The notes under the pieces were generated by a model that was not told where the DNA came from, searched no databases, and worked only from the letters and a program-made list of their open reading frames with translations. A stretch of DNA of 64,000 nt, taken from NCBI GenBank assembly GCA_016745215.1, contig CP050890.1, positions 7,705,001 through 7,769,000 of the forward strand. The letters run 5' to 3'. This document shows positions 1 to 8,996 of the stretch, one piece after another. Every line of letters begins with the position of its first letter. Within the stretch, counting starts at the first letter, position 1. Position numbers and translations under genes: made by a program. This stretch comes from Thiohalocapsa sp. PB-PSB1 (GTDB lineage: Bacteria > Pseudomonadota > Gammaproteobacteria > Chromatiales > Chromatiaceae).

Positions 1-1458
1 TGCAACGACTTTATCGGCACCCACGCCGATCCGAACCACAGTCACCAAGGCTTCCGCGACCTGATGCAGCGGCTCTTCGCGCAACTCGATCTGGCCAAGG
101 CACAGCGCTTTGCACTCTGCAGCGATCATCCGGTGCCGGCCGTTTTCAGCGGCTTCCTCGATCGCTTCGACAACCAGCTCGGTACCTGTGCCATCGACGG
201 GCGCTCGCCCGCGGAGCTAGAAGAAACCCGGCAGGGTCGGGTACTTAAGCTGAGTCGTCTCGCCAAGGATCAGATTGATATCGGCGACTGGCTGACCCGT
301 TTTGAGCGTCTGTTGGTGACCCGCGAAGGCATCGGGCAGCACAGCCTCGGCGTCGATCTGTTTGGCTACCAGATCAGCTTCACCAGCGATGCAACCGACA
401 GCGGGCGCTTCGGTCCAGCGCTGCGCAGCGGCAATCTATTACGTGCCTGGGACTTCAGCCTGCCCGCCGCAGACGGCGACCGCGCGCTCTGGAACGGCTA
501 TGCACGCCGTTACATCAACGGCTACATTCCGCGCTTCAGCGGCGAGCCGCTCAGCGAATTCGAGCGGGACAAGTACCAGGATGCCGATCCGGACGCCGAT
601 GGCGACTTCTCCTGCCGCGAGCCGAAGACATTGAACCACTTGGCGTGTGAAGACCAGCGCCTGGATAAGGAAAGCCGCTGGGTCGGTATCCGTGCGCTCA
701 ACACCCTCAAGGGCGACATCGACAACCTGGGGCTGATCTTCCAACAAGGGCTGGCGGAACCGACCTTTGCCAAGATGGCCGCGTTATCCAGGCAGACCAA
801 CGCCTTCTTCGCGGTCTACCTGCCGTGGTTGTGCCAGAGCGAGTATTCGAACACCTACACCCTGTTCGCCGGCGGCGATGACTTCTTCCTCATCGGTCCC
901 TGGCGCTCACAGATGGCCCTGGCACGGCGTCTGCGCACGGACTTCGCGCGCTATGTCGCCGGCAACCCGGACATCCATTTTTCCGCTGGCCTTTCCACCA
1001 CCAAGCCCGGCCTGCCGATCCGTCACCTGGCTGCGCTTGGCGAGCAGGCATTGGAGCAAGCCAAGGGCCTGAGCCCGTTGAAGAACGCGGTGACCTGCTT
1101 TGGCGAGACGGTCTCATGGGACGACTTCGAGGCCCTCGGGCAGGCAGAGGATGAACTCGAGCGACTGATCGATGAGCTCAGGCTGAGCACCGGCTACGTC
1201 TACGGTCTGATCGAGCTGATCGACAAGGCCGAGTCCGTTCAGCAGCGTCCGGAGCATGCAATCTGGCACAGCCAGTTTGCCTATCGCACCGCGCGCATGC
1301 TCGAGCGCCTACCTGGCCTGCGCGATCGTGCCAAGAATGACGAGCGTCGCCGCCTGCAGCAGCGCCTCGCCCAGGTCATTGCGCAAGGCGGTATCGAACG
1401 TTTCCGCGGCAGCTACCGGATTCCACTCTTCACCCTTCTCTATCAAGCACGCGACTAG
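1..1458 (+). CDS. csm1: Type III-A CRISPR effector subunit Csm1/Cas10, 5' end outside window
   Basis: Large subunit of the Csm interference complex, which makes cyclic oligoadenylate when target RNA is bound. The reading frame is open from base 1, so the gene begins upstream and any HD nuclease domain lies outside the window. Two palm hallmarks are visible: GDIDNLG at 712-732 and the cyclase motif GGDD at 871-882 within LFAGGDDFFLIGPW. The intact GGDD implies active second-messenger synthesis (family knowledge), and this agrees with the CARF-HEPN gene downstream. It is first of a tight co-directional series; csm2 starts 12 bases after its TAG stop, which lies within the csm2 ribosome-binding site. 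The identification is secure from the motif and the order csm1-5. Confidence 0.95.
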   Translation, partial: CNDFIGTHADPNHSHQGFRDLMQRLFAQLDLAKAQRFALCSDHPVPAVFSGFLDRFDNQLGTCAIDGRSPAELEETRQGRVLKLSRLAKDQIDIGDWLTRFERLLVTREGIGQHSLGVDLFGYQISFTSDATDSGRFGPALRSGNLLRAWDFSLPAADGDRALWNGYARRYINGYIPRFSGEPLSEFERDKYQDADPDADGDFSCREPKTLNHLACEDQRLDKESRWVGIRALNTLKGDIDNLGLIFQQGLAEPTFAKMAALSRQTNAFFAVYLPWLCQSEYSNTYTLFAGGDDFFLIGPWRSQMALARRLRTDFARYVAGNPDIHFSAGLSTTKPGLPIRHLAALGEQALEQAKGLSPLKNAVTCFGETVSWDDFEALGQAEDELERLIDELRLSTGYVYGLIELIDKAESVQQRPEHAIWHSQFAYRTARMLERLPGLRDRAKNDERRRLQQRLAQVIAQGGIERFRGSYRIPLFTLLYQARD

Positions 1459-1470
1459 GAGTACGCAAGC

Positions 1471-1947
1471 ATGGGCCAACCCAGACATCAACAGCAGCGC
1501 AGACCTGGCCAAGGCGGCGGTGACCGCAGAAGTCCTTGTGAACAGAAAGCCAGCCCCGGGTTTTCCGTGGATGACATTCGCTTTGCCGGCGAACTGGACC
1601 CGGAGCTGTTCAACGGCATTGCCAAGCGCTGCGCCAAGGCCATCGGAGACAACAAGACATGCAACAAACCCAGTCAGCTGCGCCGCTTCTACGACGAATT
1701 AGTCATGTGGCAGACCAAGGTCGGGGCCGATAACGCGCGCTTTCAGGAGGTACGCCCCTTCATCCTGATGCTGAATGCCAAAGCCGCCTATGCCCAGGGG
1801 CGCGACTTGATCGACCCGAACTTCGTCAAACTCTTGGAACGCTGCCTGCGCCAGGCGACAGACGCCAAGACCCTCGGCTACGCCAAGCTCTTTGTCGAAG
1901 CCTTCCTCGGCTTCTACAAAGAAGTGCGTCCCAGCGAGAACAAATGA
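1471..1947 (+). CDS. csm2: Csm2, small subunit of type III-A complex
   Basis: 158-residue helical small subunit that lines the inner filament of the Csm complex along the crRNA-target duplex. The first ~35 residues are polar, Gln/Arg/Gly-rich and probably disordered. The conserved helical part starts near residue 30 and contains VRPFILMLNAKAAYAQGR and a C-terminal YAKLFVEAFLGFYK segment typical of Csm2. The ATG at 1471 follows TAGGAG at a good distance. The position between csm1 and csm3 supports the assignment, since Csm2 is poorly conserved alone. Confidence 0.9.
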   Translation: MGQPRHQQQRRPGQGGGDRRSPCEQKASPGFSVDDIRFAGELDPELFNGIAKRCAKAIGDNKTCNKPSQLRRFYDELVMWQTKVGADNARFQEVRPFILMLNAKAAYAQGRDLIDPNFVKLLERCLRQATDAKTLGYAKLFVEAFLGFYKEVRPSENK

Positions 1948-1969
1948 GATCGGCCACAAGGAGTTCAGC

Positions 1970-2680
1970 ATGCAACTGACCCATATCCGCAAGATCACCG
2001 GCACTCTGGAGCTGCTCAGCGGCCTCCATATCGGCGGTGGAAACACCGAGATGCACATCGGCGGTACCGACAACCCGGTGATCAAGAACCCGGTCAACAA
2101 CCAGCCCTACATCCCCGGCTCGAGCATCAAAGGCAAGATGCGCAGCCTGCTCGAATGGCGTGCTGGCGTGGTCGGCCTCACCAAAGGCAAGCCGCTCGGT
2201 TTCAAACACATTCGCGAACTCAACGGTGCCCAGCAAACAGAAGGCAAGACGCTGCTCAAGCTCTTCGGCGGTGCCCCCGAGGGCGAGCCAGACGAAGCGC
2301 TGCTGGGCGAGATCGGCCCCACCCGGCTGGCGTTCTGGGATTGCAACCTCGATGCAGACTGGGTTGCCGAGATGGATGCGCGCAATTTGCTCCTTACCGA
2401 GCTCAAGACCGAGAACGCCATCGACCGCATCGCCGGTGTCGCCGAGCACCCGCGCAACACCGAGCGCGTGCCGGCCGGAGCGCTTTTCGAGTTCCAGCTC
2501 ACGCTCAAGGTCCATGGCGATGAGGATCTGCTCGATGAGCTGCTGGTCGGCTTCAAGCTGCTCGAGCTGACGGGCCTGGGCGGCTCGGGCTCGCGCGGCT
2601 ACGGCAAGATCCGCTTCACCGGCCTGTCCATGCAGGGCGAGGACCTACAGACACGACTGGATCAACTGAGCCTCGACTGA
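1970..2680 (+). CDS. csm3: Csm3, backbone RAMP and target-RNA nuclease subunit
   Basis: 236-residue RAMP protein that forms the repeated backbone of the Csm filament and cuts target RNA at 6-nt intervals (family knowledge). The N-terminus shows LLSGLHIGGG, then GGTDNPVIK, where Asp34 matches the catalytic Asp of characterised Csm3 proteins, then IPGSSIKGKMR. A glycine-rich loop, GLGGSGSRGYGKIRF, lies near the C-terminus. The ATG at 1970 is chosen because AAGGAG (1958-1963) precedes it; an upstream in-frame start at 1892 would overlap csm2 heavily. Target cleavage should be intact. Confidence 0.95.
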   Translation: MQLTHIRKITGTLELLSGLHIGGGNTEMHIGGTDNPVIKNPVNNQPYIPGSSIKGKMRSLLEWRAGVVGLTKGKPLGFKHIRELNGAQQTEGKTLLKLFGGAPEGEPDEALLGEIGPTRLAFWDCNLDADWVAEMDARNLLLTELKTENAIDRIAGVAEHPRNTERVPAGALFEFQLTLKVHGDEDLLDELLVGFKLLELTGLGGSGSRGYGKIRFTGLSMQGEDLQTRLDQLSLD

Positions 2681-2692
2681 GGGGAGCCGCGC

Positions 2693-3703
2693 ATGGAAAC
2701 GCTTACTCTGCGCCTGCAGCTGCGCTCGCCGTTCGGCTCGCCCCTGCTTGGCGACATGCTGTTCGGCCAGCTGTGCTGGGCGCTACGCAACCGTCGCGGC
2801 GAGGCGCACCTGCGCGATTGCCTGGCAGGCTACACCGAAGGGCGCCCGTTCGCGGTCGTCTCGGATGCCATACCGGCTGGCTATTTGCCGCGCCCGGCTC
2901 TGCCGTTGTCGTTATTCCCCGCAATCCCGGATGCCGACCGCAAGCAAATCAAGAAACGCGTCTGGCTGCCGCTGACGGCGCTTAATCGGCCGCTAAGCGA
3001 ATGGCTCGCGCTGTGCCAAACCGAGGCCGAGGTCGTGGCAGCGAGCACGCATGCGGCGGACCTCGCCGCCAACACCGATGCAAAGCACCCGCAAACCCTC
3101 ACCACCTTGCACCCACAGCCACACAACAGCATCAACCGCCTGACCGGCACCACGGGCCGCGGCGATTTCGCGCCGTACACCCTGATGCAGCGCTGGTCCG
3201 CCGCGGGCGTGGCGCTCTGCATCCGCCTAGTCTATGACGCCGAGCGCATCCGTGCCGAGGAACTGGCCGAGCTGTTCGATACCATCGGCAGCGTCGGTTT
3301 TGGGCGCGATGCCAGCATCGGGCTTGGTAAGTTCACCCTCGAACTACTCGTGGAGCCCTGGCCTGCACCATCCTCCGCACAGGCCGCGGCCAACACCTGC
3401 CTAACCCTAGCCGCCTGCGCACCGCAAGGGCTCGGCTGTCGTGCCGAGCGCAGCTACTACGACGTCTTTACCCGCTTCGGGCGCCATGGCGATCAGGCGG
3501 TGCAGCTGGGCAACCCCTTTAAGACACCGGTGCTGCTCGCCCGCGCCGGGGCGCTGCTGACGCCCTCCGCGCTGCCGGCGGCCCCAATGTTCGGCCAAGG
3601 TCTGGGTGGCGACGGCGGCCTCTCGAAAGTGATCCCCGAGACCGTGCAACAAGGCTATGCGCCTATAGTCGCGGTCCATCTGCCCGAGGAGATCGCCGCA
3701 TGA
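2693..3703 (+). CDS. csm4: Csm4, 5'-handle binding RAMP subunit
   Basis: 336-residue RAMP protein that caps the Csm complex, holds the crRNA 5' handle and contacts Csm1. The N-terminus (LRLQLRSPFGSPLLGDMLFGQLCWAL) is of the Csm4/Cmr3 type, and a glycine-rich loop, SVGFGRDASIGLGKF, lies near residue 200. GGGGAG precedes the ATG. The stop overlaps the csm5 start by four bases (ATGA), so translation is probably coupled. Confidence 0.92.
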   Translation: METLTLRLQLRSPFGSPLLGDMLFGQLCWALRNRRGEAHLRDCLAGYTEGRPFAVVSDAIPAGYLPRPALPLSLFPAIPDADRKQIKKRVWLPLTALNRPLSEWLALCQTEAEVVAASTHAADLAANTDAKHPQTLTTLHPQPHNSINRLTGTTGRGDFAPYTLMQRWSAAGVALCIRLVYDAERIRAEELAELFDTIGSVGFGRDASIGLGKFTLELLVEPWPAPSSAQAAANTCLTLAACAPQGLGCRAERSYYDVFTRFGRHGDQAVQLGNPFKTPVLLARAGALLTPSALPAAPMFGQGLGGDGGLSKVIPETVQQGYAPIVAVHLPEEIAA

Positions 3704-5376
3704 GCGACAAGCGACACGACGTCCACCAGCTTGCCATCACCGCACTGGCGCCGCTGCATATCGGTACGGGCCAAGATCTGGAGCCTACCGGCTACGTCAT
3801 CGACGGCGAGGATCTCTACTTGTTCAGCCCCGAGGCCGCGCTGCGCGCCCTCTCGGCCAATGCCCGCGAGGAGCTGACCAAGCTTCTCAGCGCCGCGCCC
3901 ACGGTGCAGCTGATCAAGCAGGTGCAGGGCTTCTTCCACCGCAACGGCGAAGCGCTGATCGCCGAGGCCGAACACGCCATGCCGGTACTGCCAAGTATCG
4001 CTGGCGAATACCGTCAGCGGGTCGGCAGAACCGCTCAGCGCGAAGAGAGCGGTCGCGAGATCATCAACCAGCTGAGCATCGCACGCACCTATGGCGATGC
4101 CGCCAGCGGTCGGCCGATCTTGCCCGGCAGCAGTCTCAAGGGCGCGATCCGCACCGCGCTGCTCGATTTGGAGAACGATGGCCGATCCTTATCGGCTGAG
4201 ATTGCCGCAATGCCGACTCGAAAACGCAACCGCGCGTTGCAGGAAAAGCTGTTCTGCTACCGCCAGTTCGACCTCGACCCGATGCGCCTGGTGCAGATCG
4301 GTGATGCGCGCGATTTGTCGCCGGCCGAAAGCTACGCCACCGAAGTACGCTATGCGGTGAACCGCAAGCGGGAGGCGATTTTCAAGAATGGTCGCGAGCT
4401 GCAGTCTCAGGCCGAGAACCTGCGCCAGGTGCTCGAGTGCATCCCGCCGCTGCGCGCACAGGCGTTCAGCGGGCAACTCGGTATCCAGGGCGTGGCCGGC
4501 CTGTCGAGTCGAAAGCTCCCCGATGCGCGCCTACGCTGGACCTTTGCCGACATCGCCGCGGCCTGCAACCGCTTCTACCAACCGATCCTCGAGCGTGAAG
4601 TGCGCGAGCTGCGCTTGCGCGGCTATCTGTCCGCGGCCTGGGTCGACACCATCAACCAGGTGCTCGCTGATCGACAAGCAGCCTTCCACGCAGGGCAGGC
4701 GTTTCTAGTGCGCGTCGGGCGGCATAGTGGCGCGGAGTCGGTCACGCTGAACGGCGTTCGGCGGATCAAGATCTTAGGTGGAAAGGGAGAGCGTCCGCAG
4801 TACCTCGAGGCCGCCAAGACCGTCTGGCTCGCAGCCGGCGACATCCAGCAGCGCACCGAGATGCTGCCATTTGGCTGGGCGCTGGTCGAGGCCGCCCCCA
4901 CCGGCAGGGCCCTGCCGAGGTGGCCGTCGTCGCTGCGTGACATCCTGGCCGCGCAAACGGGCGCGGACAGCAACGCTTGGTACGATCGCGTCAGCAAGCG
5001 CCGCACGGCAGTGCGGGAAGTGATAGCAAAGCAACGGCACAAGGAGCAGGAACGTGCCAAAGCAGAGGCGCGCAAGAAACAGGAAGCCGAGGAAAAAGCC
5101 GCCCGCCTGGCCAACCTGAGCGCAGAGCAACGCAGGCTCGAGGAACTGCGCGAGCAGCTCGTCCAAGACCGCGCCGCTGGCCGCAAAGAAAAAGGTGGGG
5201 AACTGGCCAATCACTTGGTTATGGTCCTGAAAGAGGCTGAGCAAGCCTGGTCAGGTACAGACTGCGCGGACCTGGCGGACCTCGCCGAAGAGATCCACGG
5301 CTATATCGGCTGGCCCGCATCGAAGAAGAAACAAGCCCGCAAGAACCTGATCGCCGCCATCCGCGCAAAAGCTTGA
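3700..5376 (+). CDS. csm5: Csm5 RAMP subunit with long coiled-coil tail
   Basis: 558 residues; Csm5 caps the 3' end of the crRNA in the filament and helps crRNA maturation. Residues 1-60 (ALAPLHIGTGQDLEPTGY, then a short beta region) and LPGSSLKGAIRTALL near residue 145 are diagnostic. Typical Csm5 proteins are about 350-400 residues. Here residues ~430-558 add a highly charged Lys/Glu/Arg-rich helical coiled coil (repeated RKKQEAEEKAA and EQRRLEELREQ type segments) and a short globular end. No in-frame stop separates core and tail, so the tail belongs to the protein. Its function is unknown. Confidence 0.9.
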   Translation: MSDKRHDVHQLAITALAPLHIGTGQDLEPTGYVIDGEDLYLFSPEAALRALSANAREELTKLLSAAPTVQLIKQVQGFFHRNGEALIAEAEHAMPVLPSIAGEYRQRVGRTAQREESGREIINQLSIARTYGDAASGRPILPGSSLKGAIRTALLDLENDGRSLSAEIAAMPTRKRNRALQEKLFCYRQFDLDPMRLVQIGDARDLSPAESYATEVRYAVNRKREAIFKNGRELQSQAENLRQVLECIPPLRAQAFSGQLGIQGVAGLSSRKLPDARLRWTFADIAAACNRFYQPILEREVRELRLRGYLSAAWVDTINQVLADRQAAFHAGQAFLVRVGRHSGAESVTLNGVRRIKILGGKGERPQYLEAAKTVWLAAGDIQQRTEMLPFGWALVEAAPTGRALPRWPSSLRDILAAQTGADSNAWYDRVSKRRTAVREVIAKQRHKEQERAKAEARKKQEAEEKAARLANLSAEQRRLEELREQLVQDRAAGRKEKGGELANHLVMVLKEAEQAWSGTDCADLADLAEEIHGYIGWPASKKKQARKNLIAAIRAKA

Positions 5377-5405
5377 AGCATCAGCCCGCCTACATCAGTC
5401 GCGGA

Positions 5406-5486
5406 TGGATTTTGCGTGCATCGCGGCCGAAAATCCATTGATGACGGGTATAACCAACGACGGGTATAACCACCGGAGCAACCAGC
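5406..5486 (+). promoter_or_regulatory. Inverted and direct repeats between csm5 and the CARF gene
   Basis: The 110-bp gap has an 8-bp inverted repeat, TGGATTTT (5406-5413) and AAAATCCA (5430-5437), with a 16-base loop. Two close direct copies of ACGGGTATAACCA follow at about 5442-5471, ending 15 bases before the CARF start. This could be an attenuating hairpin plus an operator separating the core complex from the ancillary nuclease. No T-run follows, so it is not a canonical terminator. Confidence 0.35.
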
Positions 5487-6782
5487 ATGCCGAATACCAT
5501 CCTTCTGTGCACCGTCGGCGGCTCGCATCAGCCGATCCTGACCGCCATCCGCGAGCGCGAGCCGGCGTTCGTGCAGTTCTTCGCCACGGGTAGCGACGCC
5601 ACCACCGGGCGCCCGGGCTCAATGACAACCATCATCGGCAACGGCATGCCGGTGGAGGTGCGCCGTGGCGCCGAGATCGTCGAACGATTGCCCAATATCC
5701 CGACCCAGGCCGGGCTGGCGGCTGAGCGTTTCGGAGCCCAAGAGGTTCCTGCCGACGAACTGGACCAGACCGTCACCCTGATGGCCGAAGCCATCGCCGC
5801 GCTACGAGCACGCTTCCCCGACGCGACCCTGGTGGCGGACTACACCGGCGGTACCAAGACCATGACCGCGGCCCTGGTGATGGTGGCGTTGGAGGCCGAC
5901 GACATCGAGTTGCAGGTCATCACCGGTCCGCGCGCCGATTTGCTCAAGGTCTCGGACGGCACTCAGGCCAAACTCCCGATCAGCGTGGAAGGCATTCGCC
6001 TGCGTCGGGCGATGCACCCGTTCATTGGCGCTTGGGCGCGCTTTGCCTATGGCGAATCTGCCGAGGGGCTCGGCCGGATACCGCGACCCGGCGACGACAG
6101 GTTGCGCGCCGAGCTACAGCTGGCGCTGGGCCTGAGCCGCGCCTTCGACGCCTGGGATCGATTCGACCACGCCGCCGCCAGTGAGCAGATCGCGCTTTAC
6201 CGGCAACGTCTCGGCGCCGATGCCGGTGCGCAGGTTGGACCGCTGTTTACGGCCCTGAGGCATCTGAGCGCCGCGGGCAACAGCCCGCAGCGCACCCCGG
6301 CCCAGCTCTGGGATCTCTGGCTGAATGCCCAGCGTCGCGCCGTGCAAGGCCGCTATGACGATGCCGTTGCCCGTGGTTATCGGCTGCTGGAATGGACTGC
6401 CCAGTGGCTGCTCGCCGGCAAGGGCATCGACACCAGCGACCTCTGCGCCGAGCAGATTCCCGACGCGCTGCACATCGCTGCCAATCCTGATGGCAAGCGG
6501 CAGGCTGGTCTGCGCAACGCCTGGGAGCTGGCCGCGCATCATCTGGGCGGTGCAGTCGGCGCCTTCGTCGAGGCCGAGCGCAGCCACATGCTCGACCACC
6601 TAAAGAAGCGTAACTACTCAATCCTCGCCCACGGCGAGCAGCCCATCGCCCAGAGCGACTGGGTGGCCTTCAGCGGTTGGATCGAGGCCGCCCTGATCCC
6701 GCTGCTGCAGACCCAGGCCGCCGGCGTCGGCCTCAAGCGCCTCGCCCCGCAGCTACCGCAACAGCCGCTCTGGCGCCACTGA
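5487..6782 (+). CDS. CARF-HEPN ancillary RNase, Csm6-like (TIGR02710 type)
   Basis: 431 residues. The N-terminal Rossmann-like CARF domain shows LCTVGGSHQPI at residues 7-17 and ADYTGGTKTMTAAL near residue 118, the ligand-binding loops expected for a cyclic-oligoadenylate sensor. The C-terminal helical domain ends in a HEPN RNase motif, R375-x6-H382 (RNYSILAH). Arrangement and motif match the TIGR02710/Csm6-like family, in which cOA from Csm1 switches on nonspecific RNA cleavage (family knowledge). Start chosen from GGAG 10 bases upstream. Its place between csm5 and the adaptation genes makes it the probable output nuclease of this locus. Confidence 0.85.
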   Translation: MPNTILLCTVGGSHQPILTAIREREPAFVQFFATGSDATTGRPGSMTTIIGNGMPVEVRRGAEIVERLPNIPTQAGLAAERFGAQEVPADELDQTVTLMAEAIAALRARFPDATLVADYTGGTKTMTAALVMVALEADDIELQVITGPRADLLKVSDGTQAKLPISVEGIRLRRAMHPFIGAWARFAYGESAEGLGRIPRPGDDRLRAELQLALGLSRAFDAWDRFDHAAASEQIALYRQRLGADAGAQVGPLFTALRHLSAAGNSPQRTPAQLWDLWLNAQRRAVQGRYDDAVARGYRLLEWTAQWLLAGKGIDTSDLCAEQIPDALHIAANPDGKRQAGLRNAWELAAHHLGGAVGAFVEAERSHMLDHLKKRNYSILAHGEQPIAQSDWVAFSGWIEAALIPLLQTQAAGVGLKRLAPQLPQQPLWRH

Positions 6783-6791
6783 CCGTCACCA

Positions 6792-6815
6792 GGCTACGGC
6801 AACCTTGCCGCAGCC
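6792..6815 (+). promoter_or_regulatory. Hairpin between CARF gene and first cas2
   Basis: GGCT, one mismatch, then the 14-base palindrome CGGCAACCTTGCCG, one base, and AGCC form a strong hairpin in the 67-bp gap before cas2. There is no T-run after it. It may attenuate transcription into the adaptation genes or mark an RNA processing point. Confidence 0.35.
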
Positions 6816-6849
6816 ACCCCCGGTGCAGAACAGCGCTAACCTGGTCTGC

Positions 6850-7134
6850 ATGACGCAACGCCATCTCTACATCGCCGCCTACGACGTTTCCTCGCCTGCC
6901 CGCCTGCGCGATGCCTTGAAGGTGCTCAAGGGCTACGCCAGCGGGCGGCAGAAGTCGGTCTTCGAGTGTTTCCTCAGCAACGTCGAACGGCGCACCCTGC
7001 TTGCAGAGATCGCCGCAGTACTCGACCCGATCGAGGATCGCTTTTTCCTGCTGCGCCTGCAGCCGCGCGGCAAGATACGCGTGCGCGGCAAGGCTGTCAG
7101 GCCCGTCGATCCGCCTTGGTTCTATGTTGGATAA
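6850..7134 (+). CDS. cas2: Cas2 adaptation protein (first copy)
   Basis: 94-residue ferredoxin-like Cas2, the dimeric bridge of the spacer integrase. The start at 6850 (MTQRHLYIAAYDVSSP) puts the conserved Asp of the first beta strand (YDV) in the usual position; a TTG at 6805 would add an unrelated leader that spans the hairpin. GRQKSVFECFL in the middle is typical of Cas2 from type III loci. It ends 5 bases before cas1. A second, different Cas2 lies at 8997. Confidence 0.93.
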   Translation: MTQRHLYIAAYDVSSPARLRDALKVLKGYASGRQKSVFECFLSNVERRTLLAEIAAVLDPIEDRFFLLRLQPRGKIRVRGKAVRPVDPPWFYVG

Positions 7135-7139
7135 CAACC

Positions 7140-8105
7140 ATGACTACGCTCTATCTCGACCGTCGCCACACAAGCCTGAAGCTTGAGGGGCGCGCACTCG
7201 CTATCTACACCGAAGATCAGCGCCGCGGCACCGTGCCGATCCATCTGCTCGAGGCCGTGGTGATGCGCAGTGCGGTCACGCTGCAGAGCAGCCTGCTCGC
7301 CAATCTGGCCGACGCCGGCGTCAGTGTGCTGATCTTTGCTGGCCGCAATGCCGGCAAGTTTGCGCAGATACACGGGCGCGCGCACAACGACGGTGCCCGG
7401 CGCATCGGTCAGCTGCGCCGGGTGGATGATCCCGGCTGGTGTCTGACCTGGACGCGCCGTTTGGTGCGCGGCAAGCTGCGCCGACAGCAACGGCTGCTGC
7501 GCACTGCACTGCACGCACGCCCGGATCAGCGCCGGGCACTCCTCAATGCCTGCGAGCACCTACAGCGGGCAGGCGGGCGCTGTGCCGACCCAGCGATCAC
7601 CCGTCTCGATACCCTGCGTGGCATCGAGGGCGCCGCGGCCGCGGCCTATTTCTCCGGCTATCTCACCCTGTTCGCGCCACAGCTCGAATTCACCGGCCGC
7701 AATCGCCGCCCGCCGCGTGATCCGGTCAACGCCGTGCTCTCGCTCAGCTACACCCTGCTGCACGCCGAAGCCGCGCGCGCCTGCTACGCTGCTGGCCTCG
7801 ACCCGATCATCGGTTACTACCACGTGCTCGACTTCGGCCGCGAGTCACTGGCCTGCGATCTCATCGAGCCAATACGCCCATTGGTCGACACCTGGGTTTG
7901 GCAGCAATTCCGCGAGCGCCACCTGCTCGCCGACCACTTCACCCACGACGGCGACGCCTGTCTGCTCGGCAAGGCGGGGCGGCAGCATTTCTATGCCGCC
8001 TGGGAGCTGTTCATACGTCCTCGGCGCCGGCTGTTGCGCCGTTTCTGCCGCGCACTCGCCGTGCGGCTGGCCGCGCTGGCCAGCGAGCCGGCCAGTGCGC
8101 CCTGA
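7140..8105 (+). CDS. cas1: Cas1 integrase, apparently catalytically complete
   Basis: 321 residues. The N-terminal beta domain (to about residue 85) is followed by a helical domain carrying RGIEGAAAAAYF (first catalytic Glu), DPVNAVLSLSYTLL, and IGYYHVLDFGRESLACDL (catalytic His and the acidic pair). All signatures for metal-dependent spacer integration are present. The ATG at 7140 is preferred to upstream in-frame starts that overlap cas2. C-terminal residues are Arg/Leu-rich. It should form the Cas1-Cas2 complex with one or both Cas2 proteins of the locus. Confidence 0.95.
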   Translation: MTTLYLDRRHTSLKLEGRALAIYTEDQRRGTVPIHLLEAVVMRSAVTLQSSLLANLADAGVSVLIFAGRNAGKFAQIHGRAHNDGARRIGQLRRVDDPGWCLTWTRRLVRGKLRRQQRLLRTALHARPDQRRALLNACEHLQRAGGRCADPAITRLDTLRGIEGAAAAAYFSGYLTLFAPQLEFTGRNRRPPRDPVNAVLSLSYTLLHAEAARACYAAGLDPIIGYYHVLDFGRESLACDLIEPIRPLVDTWVWQQFRERHLLADHFTHDGDACLLGKAGRQHFYAAWELFIRPRRRLLRRFCRALAVRLAALASEPASAP

Positions 8106-8125
8106 TCTGCCACGGAGCCTAACCG

Positions 8126-8983
8126 ATGATGATCCGTACCGCTCAACAGCGACAGCCAACCGAGCTGAGCCACGCCACCCGGGTTCGTTACGCAGCGCGC
8201 CCGCTGTATATTGCGGCCGGCAGCGATACCCGCGTTTGGCTCGACGGGCGCGCGCTCTGCATCCAGCGCGAGGAAGGTGCCGAGCGGTTCTTCCCGTTGC
8301 AGCGCATTTCGCGGATTCACAGTAGCCCAAGGGTATCTTGGACCACCGAGGCATTGCTCGCCTGCGCTGAACAGGGGATAGGCATTGTCTTCGTCGCCGA
8401 CGACGGTGCCGTCCAAGCCCGTATTCTCGGCCGCCCCGGTGAGCGCGACGAGGTGTTATGGCGCTTCCAGGAACTGATGCTGCTGCCGCAGGCGGACGCG
8501 ATCTACAGCCGCTGGCTCAGCGTCACGCGCGCCCGGATCGCCTACTGGGCCAGCACCAGGCTCAGCGCCCCGCGGGGCGCCTGCGACCCGCGCAATGCCC
8601 GCGCTTGGATCGAGCACCAAGCCCAACAATATGGCGGCAAACGCGGCGCCGAGCGCACCCGCCAGTGGTTGCGCGCGCTGGCCTACCAGTGGACCGCCGC
8701 GCACCTTAACGATCTCGGCTTCGGCCGCAATACCGAGCTGGGCCAGGTCGGCGAACCCAGTCTGGCCCGTGACCTCGCCGAACTGCTGATGTGGTACTTG
8801 GAGCCGCCGCGTATTGGTTGGCTGCGCCGACGCTTCCTGGCTGCCAGCCACCGCGGCCAGCCGCTGCGCCTACCGCGACACGTCGATACCGTGCGCCTGT
8901 TCGAGTCGCGTGCCGCGCGCGTAGCCCAACGCGGCCGCGATATTACAAACAGCCTGCACCGACTGCTGATCAGCGAAACCTAG
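8126..8983 (+). CDS. Divergent Cas1-like protein lacking catalytic motifs
   Basis: 285 residues. The N-terminal half reads as a Cas1 beta domain: a PLYIAAGSDTRVWLDG strand pair, PLQRISRI, then LLACAEQGIGIVFVADDGAV. The helical half keeps a recognisable GEPSLARDLAEL segment equal to the GRxSLxxDLxE helix of Cas1. The Gly-x-Glu-Gly helix that supplies the first Glu is absent, and the catalytic His position before GEPSL falls on a Glu (RNTELGQVGEPS). So it looks like a non-catalytic Cas1 partner. GGAG precedes the start, and the gene sits 20 bases after cas1 and 13 before a second cas2. The assignment is by eye; a profile search would settle it. Confidence 0.75.
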   Translation: MMIRTAQQRQPTELSHATRVRYAARPLYIAAGSDTRVWLDGRALCIQREEGAERFFPLQRISRIHSSPRVSWTTEALLACAEQGIGIVFVADDGAVQARILGRPGERDEVLWRFQELMLLPQADAIYSRWLSVTRARIAYWASTRLSAPRGACDPRNARAWIEHQAQQYGGKRGAERTRQWLRALAYQWTAAHLNDLGFGRNTELGQVGEPSLARDLAELLMWYLEPPRIGWLRRRFLAASHRGQPLRLPRHVDTVRLFESRAARVAQRGRDITNSLHRLLISET

Positions 8984-8996
8984 TGGGGTTCGAGTC

